From assembly GCF_003574315.2 (NCBI RefSeq), contig NZ_AP025739.1, positions 2,914,001-2,978,000 on the forward strand: DNA of 64,000 nucleotides. Reading direction: 5' to 3'. Source of the DNA: Capsulimonas corticalis (GTDB lineage Bacteria; Armatimonadota; Armatimonadia; Armatimonadales; Capsulimonadaceae). Numbering within the stretch: the stretch's first letter is position 1; every line of letters begins with the position of its first letter. This document shows positions 8,598 through 16,856 of the stretch, in pieces. The notes beneath the pieces are model-generated. The model saw nothing but the letters and a program-made list of their open reading frames with translations. It had not been told where the DNA came from and ran no database searches. A program made the position numbers and the translations under genes.

Positions 8598-10259
8598 TTA
8601 CTTCCCCTTGGGCGCCGGCGGCGCTGTCGAAAGATCTGCTGCTGTCAGAATGTGCGGGGTGACGAAGACGACGAGTTCGGTTTTGACCTGGCTGTCGTTT
8701 TTGGATCGGAACAGGTTGCCGATGAGGGGCAGGTCGCCCAGGAGCGGGATCTTGGTGCGGGTGGTCTGTTCTTGGTCCAGGCTCAGGCCGCCGATGGCGA
8801 TGGTTTCGCCGTCTTTAACGCGGACGGTGGTGTCGGCGCGTCGCGTGGACAGGACGGGGAGGCCGGTCTGTAAATCCAGTTCGGTGATGTTGGAGACCTC
8901 GGGAGCGACGTGGATGGTGATCTCGCCATTGCCTCCGGTGAGCGGGGTGACGGAGAGCTTGACGCCGACGTCGACAGGCTGAATGCGGGTCTGGGTCTGC
9001 CCGGACTGGTTGAACTGGGTCAGGATGAAGCGCTGGGCGCCGATGAAGATGTTCGCCGTGCGGCCGTTGACGGCGGCCATGCGGGGACGGGCGCGGACCC
9101 GCGCCTTGCCTTTGAGCTCTAAGGCGCTCAGGCTGGCCTCGAAATCGACCGGCAGCTTTCCGAAGGTGTTGTAGGTGATGACGCCGTTCGGAACGTCAAT
9201 GCTGTCGAAGATCGCGCTCTGCTGATTTGTCAGATTGAGACCGACATTGAGGTTCTTGGTGTCCGTGAACTCGACGGCGATTGCCTCGATGGAGATTTCG
9301 GGGGAGGGGATATCCACCTTGTTCAGGTCGGCCCCGATCTTCGCCAGCATCTGCGACGGCGCCGTCACCACGACGGCGTTCTGCTCGGAGTTGACGTGCG
9401 CGTAGGAGTACAGGAAGTTCGGCAGCAGGCCGGACGCGATGCCCGCCTGCGTGTTCTGCATCCGATAGGACTGCGTGCCGGACAGATGGTATGTGGCGAG
9501 GTCCGTCGGAACGCCCTCGCTCATCATGTAGATTCCGCCGATGCGCGAGATGGCCAGACCGTAGGCGGTCGCGATGGTCTGGAGCGCGGCGGTGGGATCG
9601 ATATCCTGGAGATTGATGCTGACCTTGCGGTCCACGGCGTCATCCACGGCGATCGAGAATCCCGTCGTCTGCGCGATTGCGCTCATGAACTGATGGATGT
9701 CCGCGCCGACGGCGCGCAGCGTCAGCTTGCCGTTTTTGAATCGGACGCGTGTGGACGTATCCGTCGCGCCGCTCTGCGCGCCGCCATCCTCCGCCGCTCC
9801 GCCTTTGACGCGCCCGGAGCGCTCGACCGTCCGGTCGGACTGGACGGTAATCAGAACGCCTTCGCCGTCATCCATCTTCGTCACCGACGCCTGAGTGTTG
9901 ATCAGATTGCTGACGACGAGGCTAAGCCCAATGCCGTTTTTAGCGCCCGGCGCCGTCGAAAGCTGGGCGTAGGAGATCGGGTAGAGCTTGCTCGTGAAGA
10001 AGTTTTTGCCGATGCCGTTACGGGCGTCGGGAAACGAAAACTCCATGCGCGCGCCGTACACGGTTCCCCCATTGTCGTTGCCCACAATGCGCATTTGCAG
10101 GATCCCATCCGCCTTCACCTTGATCTGCACGCCGTTGGAGAGCGGAGAAAAGGTGAGGCTGGTGATGGTTGTATAAGACTGCCCGCCTTGCGATTTGCCC
10201 GCCATGGGCAGAAGCAAGGTCGCGAGCAGGAGAAATATGGCTAATCGAAAAAATCGCAT
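8598..10259 (-). CDS. Secretin-like protein with AMIN-type N-terminus (third gene of the operon)
   Basis: A 553-residue exported protein. After a signal peptide (residues 1-25) comes an AMIN-like beta region (TTITSLTFSPLSNGVQIKVK). Next is an STN/N0-like domain (FSIAVDDAVDRKVSINLQDI), then a short N1-like domain with AHVNSEQNAVVVTAPSQ. The C-terminal secretin domain has GKARVRARPRMAAVNGRTA and the signature RTKIPLLGDLPLIGNLF. PilQ and GspD have this order, but at under 560 residues this copy is shorter than most. It would sit in an outer membrane as a pore or as a non-pore homologue. AAGGA lies 6 nt before ATG 10259. It lies 56 bp after the second secretin gene of the operon. Confidence 0.87.
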   Translation of the reverse strand: MRFFRLAIFLLLATLLLPMAGKSQGGQSYTTITSLTFSPLSNGVQIKVKADGILQMRIVGNDNGGTVYGARMEFSFPDARNGIGKNFFTSKLYPISYAQLSTAPGAKNGIGLSLVVSNLINTQASVTKMDDGEGVLITVQSDRTVERSGRVKGGAAEDGGAQSGATDTSTRVRFKNGKLTLRAVGADIHQFMSAIAQTTGFSIAVDDAVDRKVSINLQDIDPTAALQTIATAYGLAISRIGGIYMMSEGVPTDLATYHLSGTQSYRMQNTQAGIASGLLPNFLYSYAHVNSEQNAVVVTAPSQMLAKIGADLNKVDIPSPEISIEAIAVEFTDTKNLNVGLNLTNQQSAIFDSIDVPNGVITYNTFGKLPVDFEASLSALELKGKARVRARPRMAAVNGRTANIFIGAQRFILTQFNQSGQTQTRIQPVDVGVKLSVTPLTGGNGEITIHVAPEVSNITELDLQTGLPVLSTRRADTTVRVKDGETIAIGGLSLDQEQTTRTKIPLLGDLPLIGNLFRSKNDSQVKTELVVFVTPHILTAADLSTAPPAPKGK

Positions 10260-10315
10260 AGTGCGTCCTTGTCGTCAAATACTGATGCTGCTGGCGGCTC
10301 TATTCCCGCTTCGGG

Positions 10316-12046
10316 TCACTCCCGCCGCGCTGTCACCAGCAGGATAAATTGTGTCCGTTCCCGGGTTGAGTGGCGCGCGCCGAAGAGCGCGCCTAAAATT
10401 GGGATGCGCGCCAGCGGAGACAGACGTTTTTGGGTGTCTGAGTCCAGATTGACGTCGAGGCCGGACACGATCAACGTGTCGCCGGGGCGCAGCTGTACGC
10501 GTGTGTCAAATTCGCGCGTGCCGATGGTCGGCAGTCCGGTGCCTGGCTCGATCGCGTCGACGGTCGAAAATTTCGGCGTCAATCGCAGCAGGACCCGGTC
10601 GTCGGATTCCACCGTTGGGCGGACGCTCAGGGTTGTCCCGATCTGAAGCTTGATCGCGGTGGGCTGCTGCCCCTGCCAGGTGGACTGCAAAACCTGGATG
10701 TATCGGCTCTGGCCCAAAAACAAGGTCGCCTGCGCGCCGGAGGCGGCCAGGATGTTGGGCTTGGACGCCAGCCGGGCGCGGCCTTTGCGCGCGAGCGCGG
10801 TCGCGACGGCGCTGAACGCCTTGACTTGATCGGGCTTCAGGATCAAATCAAACTCGCCGGCTTCTCCGTCCACGGCGAGGGACTGCGATGAAAGCGTGCG
10901 TGTCGCCCGCAAGGCGTAATCGGCGTCCGCCGTCGAGGTGAACTCCCAGGCGGTCGCTTCCACGCGCACCTGGGGCCGGGGCAGATCCACCACCGTGAGG
11001 TCCCGGCGCAGCTTTGCGACGAGGGCGGGGGAGCCGGTGACGACCAGGGCGTTGTGTTCGATATCGGCGCGCACGAACGGCAGCAGGAAGTCCGGGAACA
11101 GCAGACGCGCGTCGGCGGGCGCCAGATAGCGCAGCGGCAGGATCTCGGTGACGGCCGACGCTTCTCCGCGCCCGATCACCCAGCCGCCGCCTTCCTCCGC
11201 GCCGCGCGGCGATGCGTTTACCCCGTAACTGGTCGCCAGCGCTCCCATCAGCTCCTCGGCCGAGCAGCTGGGAAGGAACATCGAGATGTCCGTATTCGCG
11301 GCGTCCGTCTGCGTGATCAAGGGCAGCGCGGGCTGCTGCTGTGAAACCGCGTTCGCGAGGTCCGCCAGGCGCGCGTGCAGGGCGCTGACTCGCAGGCGTC
11401 CCCGCGCCCCCGCCACGGGGGTGACGCTTAGGGCGTGCTTCTGATCGGCGGCCGGCGAGCGCGCCAGCGGCGTCCCATGCGCGCCGCCGTTGCGGTCCGT
11501 GATGACGGTCACGACGATCGAGCGCCGGTCCGGGCCTCGTTTGACCTCGACTTCGCGCGGTCCCAGCACCGCCGGCGTCGGGTCTTCCCAGTCGCCCACA
11601 TCGTATTGGCGCAGAGTCACCGGGACATAGAAGCGCAGGACGATGTCCACTTTGAGCTGGTTCGGATCGTCATACCAGATGCCGTACGGCGAACCCAGCG
11701 GCTCGGTTCCCAGCGAGACCTGCGCCGAGTCGACGGGGTACTGTCCCAGCTCCACGAACGACGGGACGCGCGCCCGGGCGTTGAGCAGCCGCAGCTTGAA
11801 TGAAGTGGTCGCCTGCGAGTTGCCCGCGTTGCCGTCCGGCGTGAACGTGGCGGCGTCGAACCCGTACTGCACCACGCCGTCGGTTTGGATCGTGATCTTG
11901 ACCGCGTTCGGCAGCACCTCGGACCGGATGCTGGTGACGTTATAAAACGACTTCGCCAGCTCCGCCCGCGCCGCCGTTCCGGCTATCATGAAGAACAGGG
12001 CGCAAACGGCGAGAAGCGTCGATATGTTGGGTCGTCGCGGCGTCAA
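10316..12046 (-). CDS. Secretin-like protein with AMIN-type N-terminus, divergent (second gene)
   Basis: A 576-residue exported secretin homologue with a signal peptide (LLAVCALFFMIAGTAARA). The AMIN-like region reads NVTSIRSEVLPNAVKITIQ, close in pattern to that of the third copy. An N0/N1 region contains ADIEHNALVVTGSPALV. The secretin domain has GRARLASKPNILAASGAQA and ends SPLARIPILGALFGARHS, a degraded form of the usual signature. It starts at TTG 12046, which overlaps the TGA of the upstream secretin gene (TTGA), so translation is probably coupled. It is the most divergent of the three and may have a specialised role. Confidence 0.82.
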   Translation of the reverse strand: MTPRRPNISTLLAVCALFFMIAGTAARAELAKSFYNVTSIRSEVLPNAVKITIQTDGVVQYGFDAATFTPDGNAGNSQATTSFKLRLLNARARVPSFVELGQYPVDSAQVSLGTEPLGSPYGIWYDDPNQLKVDIVLRFYVPVTLRQYDVGDWEDPTPAVLGPREVEVKRGPDRRSIVVTVITDRNGGAHGTPLARSPAADQKHALSVTPVAGARGRLRVSALHARLADLANAVSQQQPALPLITQTDAANTDISMFLPSCSAEELMGALATSYGVNASPRGAEEGGGWVIGRGEASAVTEILPLRYLAPADARLLFPDFLLPFVRADIEHNALVVTGSPALVAKLRRDLTVVDLPRPQVRVEATAWEFTSTADADYALRATRTLSSQSLAVDGEAGEFDLILKPDQVKAFSAVATALARKGRARLASKPNILAASGAQATLFLGQSRYIQVLQSTWQGQQPTAIKLQIGTTLSVRPTVESDDRVLLRLTPKFSTVDAIEPGTGLPTIGTREFDTRVQLRPGDTLIVSGLDVNLDSDTQKRLSPLARIPILGALFGARHSTRERTQFILLVTARRE

Positions 12047-13446
12047 TGAGCGGCCTTATCCGTGGCGGCGGGAATCGCCGGAACGGCGTCCCCCATCTCT
12101 TTTTGCAGATCGATCGGCTGCTGAGAAACCCCATTGTCGAGAAAACGCTGCTTGACCGCCTTTTCCTCCGCATCCGGAAGATGCCCCGTGTCCGAGAGCA
12201 GGCGCGGCGTGATCAGCAGCATCAGCTCGGTTTGCGATGTCGTCACATTTTTGGTTTGGAAGAAGAGCGGACCGATCAGCGGGATGTCGCCCAGAAACGG
12301 GACTTTGGTGTGGACATCGCGCGTCTCCTGCTGGGTGAGGCCGCCGATGACGATCGTTTGGCCGTCGTTGACGCGCACCGCGGTATTCGCGGTCCGCGTT
12401 CCTTTTTCCGGTAGGTGGGTAATCGGATCCAGCGCCGAGAGCGTGGACACCTCGGCGTCCACGTCCACCAAAATCTGGCCCTGTCCGCCAGTGTAAGGCG
12501 TGATGTTCAGGCGCACGCCGGCGTCGATATTGTTGCGCTCGCCGCCGCCGCTGTCGATTGGAGTGGCGAGGTAGCGCTGCGTGCCGACGAAGACGCTGGC
12601 TCGGCGTCCGGACAGCGTGGCGATGTGGGGATTCGCCCGGACCTTCGCCAGCCCCTTTTCCTGCAGCGCCGTGAGCGTGGCGCTGAATGAGGTCGGCAGG
12701 TTGGTCACGCTTTTGAACAAAACGCTTCCCGCGCCCGGATCGATGGCGATCCCCCGGCTCGCGTTCTGCCAATTTGTCGTCAATCCCAGCTGGTCGGCGC
12801 TGGTCTTGGTGACTTCGACGAGCAGCAAGTCCACGACGATCTGCGAGGCGGGGATATCGAACTGCGCGATATCGCCTCGAAACTTTTGCAGCACCTCGGT
12901 GGGCGCCGAGAGAATGACGCTGTTCTGCTCGGAGTTGACCTTAACATAGTCCTGCAAAAAGACCGGCAGCAGGTTGCGGGCGTTGTTGGCGTCTACATAC
13001 TTTGTCTGCACGGAGGCGATGTCCGAGAGCAAATAAGAAGACGGCGACCTGGGGATCCCTTCGGAGATCATGATGACCCCGTCCACCGTGGCCGACGAGA
13101 GGCCGTAGGCGCTGACGATATCCTCCACCACCTCGCGCGCGGGCCGATCGATGATATTGATCGTCAGCCGCCGGGAGACAGTGTCGTCGATCACCAGCGG
13201 CAGGTTGGTCTTCGCCGCGAGCGCCGTGAAGAGCTCCTGGGCGTCGACGCCGACGGCGGACACGGTCACCCGGTCCGCCGTTCCCGTGACGGAGTACGAT
13301 CCGCGTTTCGGCAGCGGATCCCCGGCTGTGGGGGACGAGCCATCGTCCGGGGATTGCGCCCGGACCGGCGCGACCGGGTGCAGCAGCGAGAAAGCGACGC
13401 CGGCGGCGGCGAGAGAACGGAAGAATGGCGAAATTCGAAAACGCAA
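12043..13446 (-). CDS. Secretin-like protein, first gene of the three-secretin operon
   Basis: A 467-residue exported protein with a signal peptide ending near VRAQ. It lacks the AMIN-like region and begins with an STN/N0-like domain (LPLVIDDTVSRRLTINIIDR). The N1-like part has VNSEQNSVILSAPTEV. The secretin domain reads GLAKVRANPHIATLSGRRA, then TKVPFLGDIPLIGPLFF. A C-terminal tail of about 45 charged residues follows the secretin domain. The start appears to be TTG 13446, the first usable codon before the signal peptide, with a weak GAGAAAG upstream. No GspE/PilB ATPase, platform or pilotin gene is nearby. Confidence 0.85.
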   Translation of the reverse strand: MRFRISPFFRSLAAAGVAFSLLHPVAPVRAQSPDDGSSPTAGDPLPKRGSYSVTGTADRVTVSAVGVDAQELFTALAAKTNLPLVIDDTVSRRLTINIIDRPAREVVEDIVSAYGLSSATVDGVIMISEGIPRSPSSYLLSDIASVQTKYVDANNARNLLPVFLQDYVKVNSEQNSVILSAPTEVLQKFRGDIAQFDIPASQIVVDLLLVEVTKTSADQLGLTTNWQNASRGIAIDPGAGSVLFKSVTNLPTSFSATLTALQEKGLAKVRANPHIATLSGRRASVFVGTQRYLATPIDSGGGERNNIDAGVRLNITPYTGGQGQILVDVDAEVSTLSALDPITHLPEKGTRTANTAVRVNDGQTIVIGGLTQQETRDVHTKVPFLGDIPLIGPLFFQTKNVTTSQTELMLLITPRLLSDTGHLPDAEEKAVKQRFLDNGVSQQPIDLQKEMGDAVPAIPAATDKAAH

Positions 13447-13803
13447 CGGAATATCTTTCTCAGCGAGGCAAAGTGTTCGAAATGCTTGGGCGCCCGCTAT
13501 TGGACCTTTCCCCTATCGAAATGTTTCGCCGATTTTGATTCTGTGAGCGCGCGTACGCGGGAGGAAATTTATTCGAAGAATCGCAATAATACGGCTCGGT
13601 TTCATAATTTCTTCATAAAATCCGTTCATAAAATTATGGCGCCTGATAATGAACATCCGTAAATAATCAGCGTCAAATTTCTTGGCTCTCCGGACCTCGG
13701 ATCCTGCTTGCGGGAGATCGTGACACCGCGCAGGCATTGAAGCGACAATCGCTGTCTTCGCCCCTGAGGCGATAGCCGGCGTCTTAAAGTGAAGGGGACA
13801 CAT
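13447..13803. other. AT-rich divergent intergenic region
   Basis: These 357 bases separate the leftward secretin operon from the rightward sulfotransferases. The middle part (13560-13680) is markedly AT-rich, with a repeated TTCATAAAAT at about 13605-13635 and a near-match to the TGGCGCCA palindrome at 13637. It must hold the promoters of both units, but I cannot assign a confident -35/-10 pair. No gene is seen. Confidence 0.4.
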
Positions 13804-14718
13804 ATGAATGGCGTTGATAACAAAGAAAACAAAGATAACGACGACTGTTTGATATTCCTGCACATTCCCAAAGCCGCCGGCACGACGTTTGCTCAGATCC
13901 TTCAGCAGCGTTATCCCGGCGGTTCACTGGAGTGGCTCGGCAGTGAAGGCGCGATGTCGGCCGATGAGGCCTTTGAGGCGCTGAGCTCCACGCGCAAGGC
14001 GGAGGTCGGCGCCGTGATGGGGCATATCAATTTCGGCGGGCATCGATTGCTTCCCAAACCCGCCCGCTACGTGACATTCATGCGCCATCCCGTCGATCGC
14101 ATTGTCTCCCACTACTACCACGTCCTACGCAATCCGCAGCACTACCTCCACGACGAAGTCCGTTCGAAGAAAATGGACCTTGCGGCGTACGCCGCAAGCG
14201 ATCTCTCCCTGGAGCTCGAAAACGATCAGACCCGAATGATCGCCGGCAACGGGGTGTATGAATCGGACGCGGAGATGCTGGAGACGGCTTACCGCAACAT
14301 CGACCAGCACTTCGCCTGCATCGGCGTCACCGAGCGGTTCGCGGAGTCGGTCCTGCTGATCTCGCACCTGCGCGGATGGAGCATTCCCTACTACCAGGAC
14401 GTGAATATCGGGGCGAACAAGCCGCGCAACAGCGCTGTCTCCGATGAGGTCATCGCGATCATCGAAGGCCGTAACCACTGTGATATGGAGCTGTATCGCT
14501 ACGCGCAAACGCGTTTGACCGAACAGCTCGACGCATCCATGCCCGATTGGAAGACCCAGACCGAGCGCTTCTTGTGGCGAAACCATCAGTACGCCCGGGT
14601 CGCCCAGGCAAAGAACCTGATCCGCCGAGGCGTCGGCGCCAGCATCCGCCTGTTGAAAGGCGGGATGCACACACAGTCCGCATTGCAGCCGCAATCGACA
14701 ATGAACACGCTGCTGTGA
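13804..14718 (+). CDS. Sulfotransferase family protein (Sulfotransfer_2-like), copy A
   Basis: A 304-residue cytosolic enzyme that would transfer sulfate from PAPS to a glycan or other acceptor. The 5-prime phosphosulfate loop is IFLHIPKAAGTTF near the N-terminus, and the 3-prime phosphate motif is FMRHPVDRIVSHYYHVLR at about residues 94-111. Heparan-sulfate 2-O-type enzymes share both. The start is ATG 13804, with GAAGGGG 5 nt upstream; a GTG at 13789 also lies in frame. A close paralogue follows after 252 bp. No PAPS-synthesis gene (cysD/N/C) lies in the window. Confidence 0.85.
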   Translation: MNGVDNKENKDNDDCLIFLHIPKAAGTTFAQILQQRYPGGSLEWLGSEGAMSADEAFEALSSTRKAEVGAVMGHINFGGHRLLPKPARYVTFMRHPVDRIVSHYYHVLRNPQHYLHDEVRSKKMDLAAYAASDLSLELENDQTRMIAGNGVYESDAEMLETAYRNIDQHFACIGVTERFAESVLLISHLRGWSIPYYQDVNIGANKPRNSAVSDEVIAIIEGRNHCDMELYRYAQTRLTEQLDASMPDWKTQTERFLWRNHQYARVAQAKNLIRRGVGASIRLLKGGMHTQSALQPQSTMNTLL

Positions 14719-14749
14719 CAATTTCGGTCCGATTACCGTTCGATTCGAC

Positions 14750-14781
14750 AAAACTCCAGGCCAAGCGCGGTCTGGAGTTTT
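14750..14781 (+). terminator. Bidirectional Rho-independent terminator
   Basis: AAAACTCCAG at 14750-14759 pairs with CTGGAGTTTT at 14772-14781, leaving a 12-nt loop. The A-run and T-run on the two flanks allow termination from either side, most usefully after sulfotransferase copy A. Confidence 0.75.
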
Positions 14782-14970
14782 GTTGCTATTGTTGTGATGA
14801 GAATCAGAAGTTTATTATATCTTCATTGTTTTGCGGTAGAAATGGATTGAGGCTGGGAACATTATGACTTCCTAATCTGAGAAAAATTAGATCGTGCGAA
14901 CGTTCTCCTCTAGTGCATCGCTGATATTCTCAAGTTACGGCTGTGAGTTTTTAGAGCTCAGGGATTTGAT

Positions 14971-15900
14971 ATGAGCTCCCGGCGACCAACTATGAATATA
15001 AAAGGCGACAACGCTAAAGACGACTGTGTGATATTTCTCCACATCCCGAAAAGCGCGGGAACGACCTTCGGGCAAATTCTTCAGCATTGCTATGGAAAAG
15101 CCGGGATGGAATGGATCGTTTCTCAGGGCAGCGTCCCTCTTGAAACGACGATCCAGAATCTGAGTGTCGATCGCAAACGGAAAATTTCCGCACTGGTTGG
15201 TCATTTCGACTACGGCGTACATCGTCTTCTTCCTAAGCCGGCGCACTACGTGACTTTTGTGCGCCACCCTGTCGACCGCATTCTCTCGCACTACTACTAT
15301 GTTCTTCGTACGCCACACCACTACCTCCATCAGCAGATCATTTCCGGGCGCATTGACCTGGCGGCCTACGTTTCTGGAAATATTACTGAAGAGCTGGAAA
15401 ATGGTCAAACACGAATGATCGCGGGGCGTGGTATCAATTGTTCTGACGCCGAAATGCTGCGGAAGGCCCTGGACAATATCGACCGGCATTTCAGCTGTGT
15501 CGGCACCGCCGAGCGGTTTGTCGATTCTCTATTGCTGATGGCGCATCAGAATGGTTGGGCTCACCCTTATTTCCGAGACGCCAATGTGGGAAGCAATAAG
15601 CCTCTGCGCACTGAGATTTCCAATGAAGTCATTCGAGTGATCGAATCGCGGAACGCCGTCGATATGGAGCTTTATCACTTCGCGCAGCAACGGTTGGAAC
15701 AGCAGCTTCAAGCGACGCTTCCGGACTGGGAATCTCGAAAGCGACGTTTTCTGATTGGAAACCGACAGTACGCGCACGCTGCGAATCTGCGCAGTAATCT
15801 CAGTAAATGTTTCAGCGTTTGCCGGCCTAAGCCCACTGAGGACGTGCGAATCAAGAGCAAGCAGCCCCATCGTTCCTCCAGCCCTGACATCCTGCTGTAA
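14971..15900 (+). CDS. Sulfotransferase family protein, copy B
   Basis: A 309-residue paralogue of the preceding gene, aligning along its length: IFLHIPKSAGTTFGQILQ for the PAPS loop and FVRHPVDRILSHYYYVLR for the 3-prime phosphate motif, then NGQTRMIAG and NVGSNKPLR in both. AGGGA 6 nt before ATG 14971 supports that start. A terminator lies between the copies, so they are probably separately transcribed. The C-terminal 40 residues differ most from copy A, and base composition is slightly lower in GC than in copy A, suggesting older divergence or a different history. The acceptor is unknown. Confidence 0.84.
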   Translation: MSSRRPTMNIKGDNAKDDCVIFLHIPKSAGTTFGQILQHCYGKAGMEWIVSQGSVPLETTIQNLSVDRKRKISALVGHFDYGVHRLLPKPAHYVTFVRHPVDRILSHYYYVLRTPHHYLHQQIISGRIDLAAYVSGNITEELENGQTRMIAGRGINCSDAEMLRKALDNIDRHFSCVGTAERFVDSLLLMAHQNGWAHPYFRDANVGSNKPLRTEISNEVIRVIESRNAVDMELYHFAQQRLEQQLQATLPDWESRKRRFLIGNRQYAHAANLRSNLSKCFSVCRPKPTEDVRIKSKQPHRSSSPDILL

Positions 15901-15913
15901 ACTCTTCTCGTAT

Positions 15914-16777
15914 TTACACGAACTCGCCGACTTCTTTTCCGGTAATTTTCCCCCGATATTGCGAGGGGCTATGTCCCACACAGCGCTTGAACGCCGTGCT
16001 GAATGCGAAGGGGTTTTCGTAGCCGACGCGGGCGGCGATCTCTTCAATGGTGTACGATTCGGCGGCGAGCAGGGCGGCGGCCTGGCGCATGCGCAGCTCG
16101 GCGACATAGCGCATCGGGCTGCGGTCGATCTCCTTGTGGCAGAGGCGGCGCAGGTGCTCCAGGCTCATGCCGGCGCGATCGGCGAGCTCCTCCACGGACC
16201 AAGGGTAGGCGAGGTCGAGCCCAACCACGCTCCAGAGAGGCTGAAGGCGCCCGCTCGGCGCGATGGCCCGCTGTGCGTAGGCGTGGGTCAGGGACGCCCA
16301 GTCGCGCAGCAGCGCCGGCTCCGCCTGGCCCATGGTCTCGCGGTGGAGGTTTTGTATCGCGGAGGAGATCGGCCCCACATCCACGGGAGCCACCAATGGT
16401 TTTTCGATCCCCAGCGTGGGCGCGTGCTTGAACTCGGTCGTATAGATCACCCAGCAAACACGCCAGGGACGGCCGGGGATCGCGCGGTACCCATGCGGAG
16501 CGCGCGCCGGCGTGAAAAAGGCGTTGCCGGCCTCAAACGGCCGCCAATCGCCGTCCATCCAGATTTCCCCCTCGCCCTCAATGCCGACGAGCAGCTGAGT
16601 CATCGTTGGATCGGGGCGCTCAAAATGAAAGTAAGGCCCGGCCTGCGTGGTGCCGACGAGGGCGATCCCGTACATTCGCAGCGGGGGGCATTCCTGATAG
16701 CTGACCAGCCATTCCTGTGTTTCCGCGCCGACGATGTGCTTTTCGCAAAGGATTTGGTTGATTTCAAGCATGGACAT
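15914..16777 (-). CDS. AraC-family regulator with N-terminal cupin domain
   Basis: A 287-residue regulator. Residues 1-150 form an arabinose-binding-type cupin (YFHFERPDPTMTQLLVGIEG, WRPFEAGNAFFTPARAPHGY). The C-terminal 100 residues form a double HTH: WSVEELADRAGMSLEHLRRL, then YTIEEIAARVGYENPFAFS, ending in the family pattern FKRCVGHSPSQYR. A longer open frame exists upstream, but ATG 16777 has GGAGT 4 nt before it and lies just after the -10. It is divergent from the GH2 gene with only 79 bp between, so it very likely activates that gene in response to a sugar. Confidence 0.88.
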   Translation of the reverse strand: MSMLEINQILCEKHIVGAETQEWLVSYQECPPLRMYGIALVGTTQAGPYFHFERPDPTMTQLLVGIEGEGEIWMDGDWRPFEAGNAFFTPARAPHGYRAIPGRPWRVCWVIYTTEFKHAPTLGIEKPLVAPVDVGPISSAIQNLHRETMGQAEPALLRDWASLTHAYAQRAIAPSGRLQPLWSVVGLDLAYPWSVEELADRAGMSLEHLRRLCHKEIDRSPMRYVAELRMRQAAALLAAESYTIEEIAARVGYENPFAFSTAFKRCVGHSPSQYRGKITGKEVGEFV

Positions 16778-16856
16778 TGTTACTCCGTCAATGTTATTAT
16801 AATCCCCAGAATGCAGTTTTACGAGCAACACAGAGTTGTTTTGACGAAGGAGCGCA
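16778..16856. promoter_or_regulatory. Divergent promoter with a shared self-complementary -10
   Basis: ATTATAAT at 16796-16803 is its own reverse complement, so it contains a TATAAT hexamer on each strand: 16798-16803 for the GH2 gene and 16796-16801 for the AraC gene. No strong -35 is visible on either side, as expected for an activator-dependent promoter. AAGGAG precedes the GH2 start codon by 4 nt. Confidence 0.55.
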
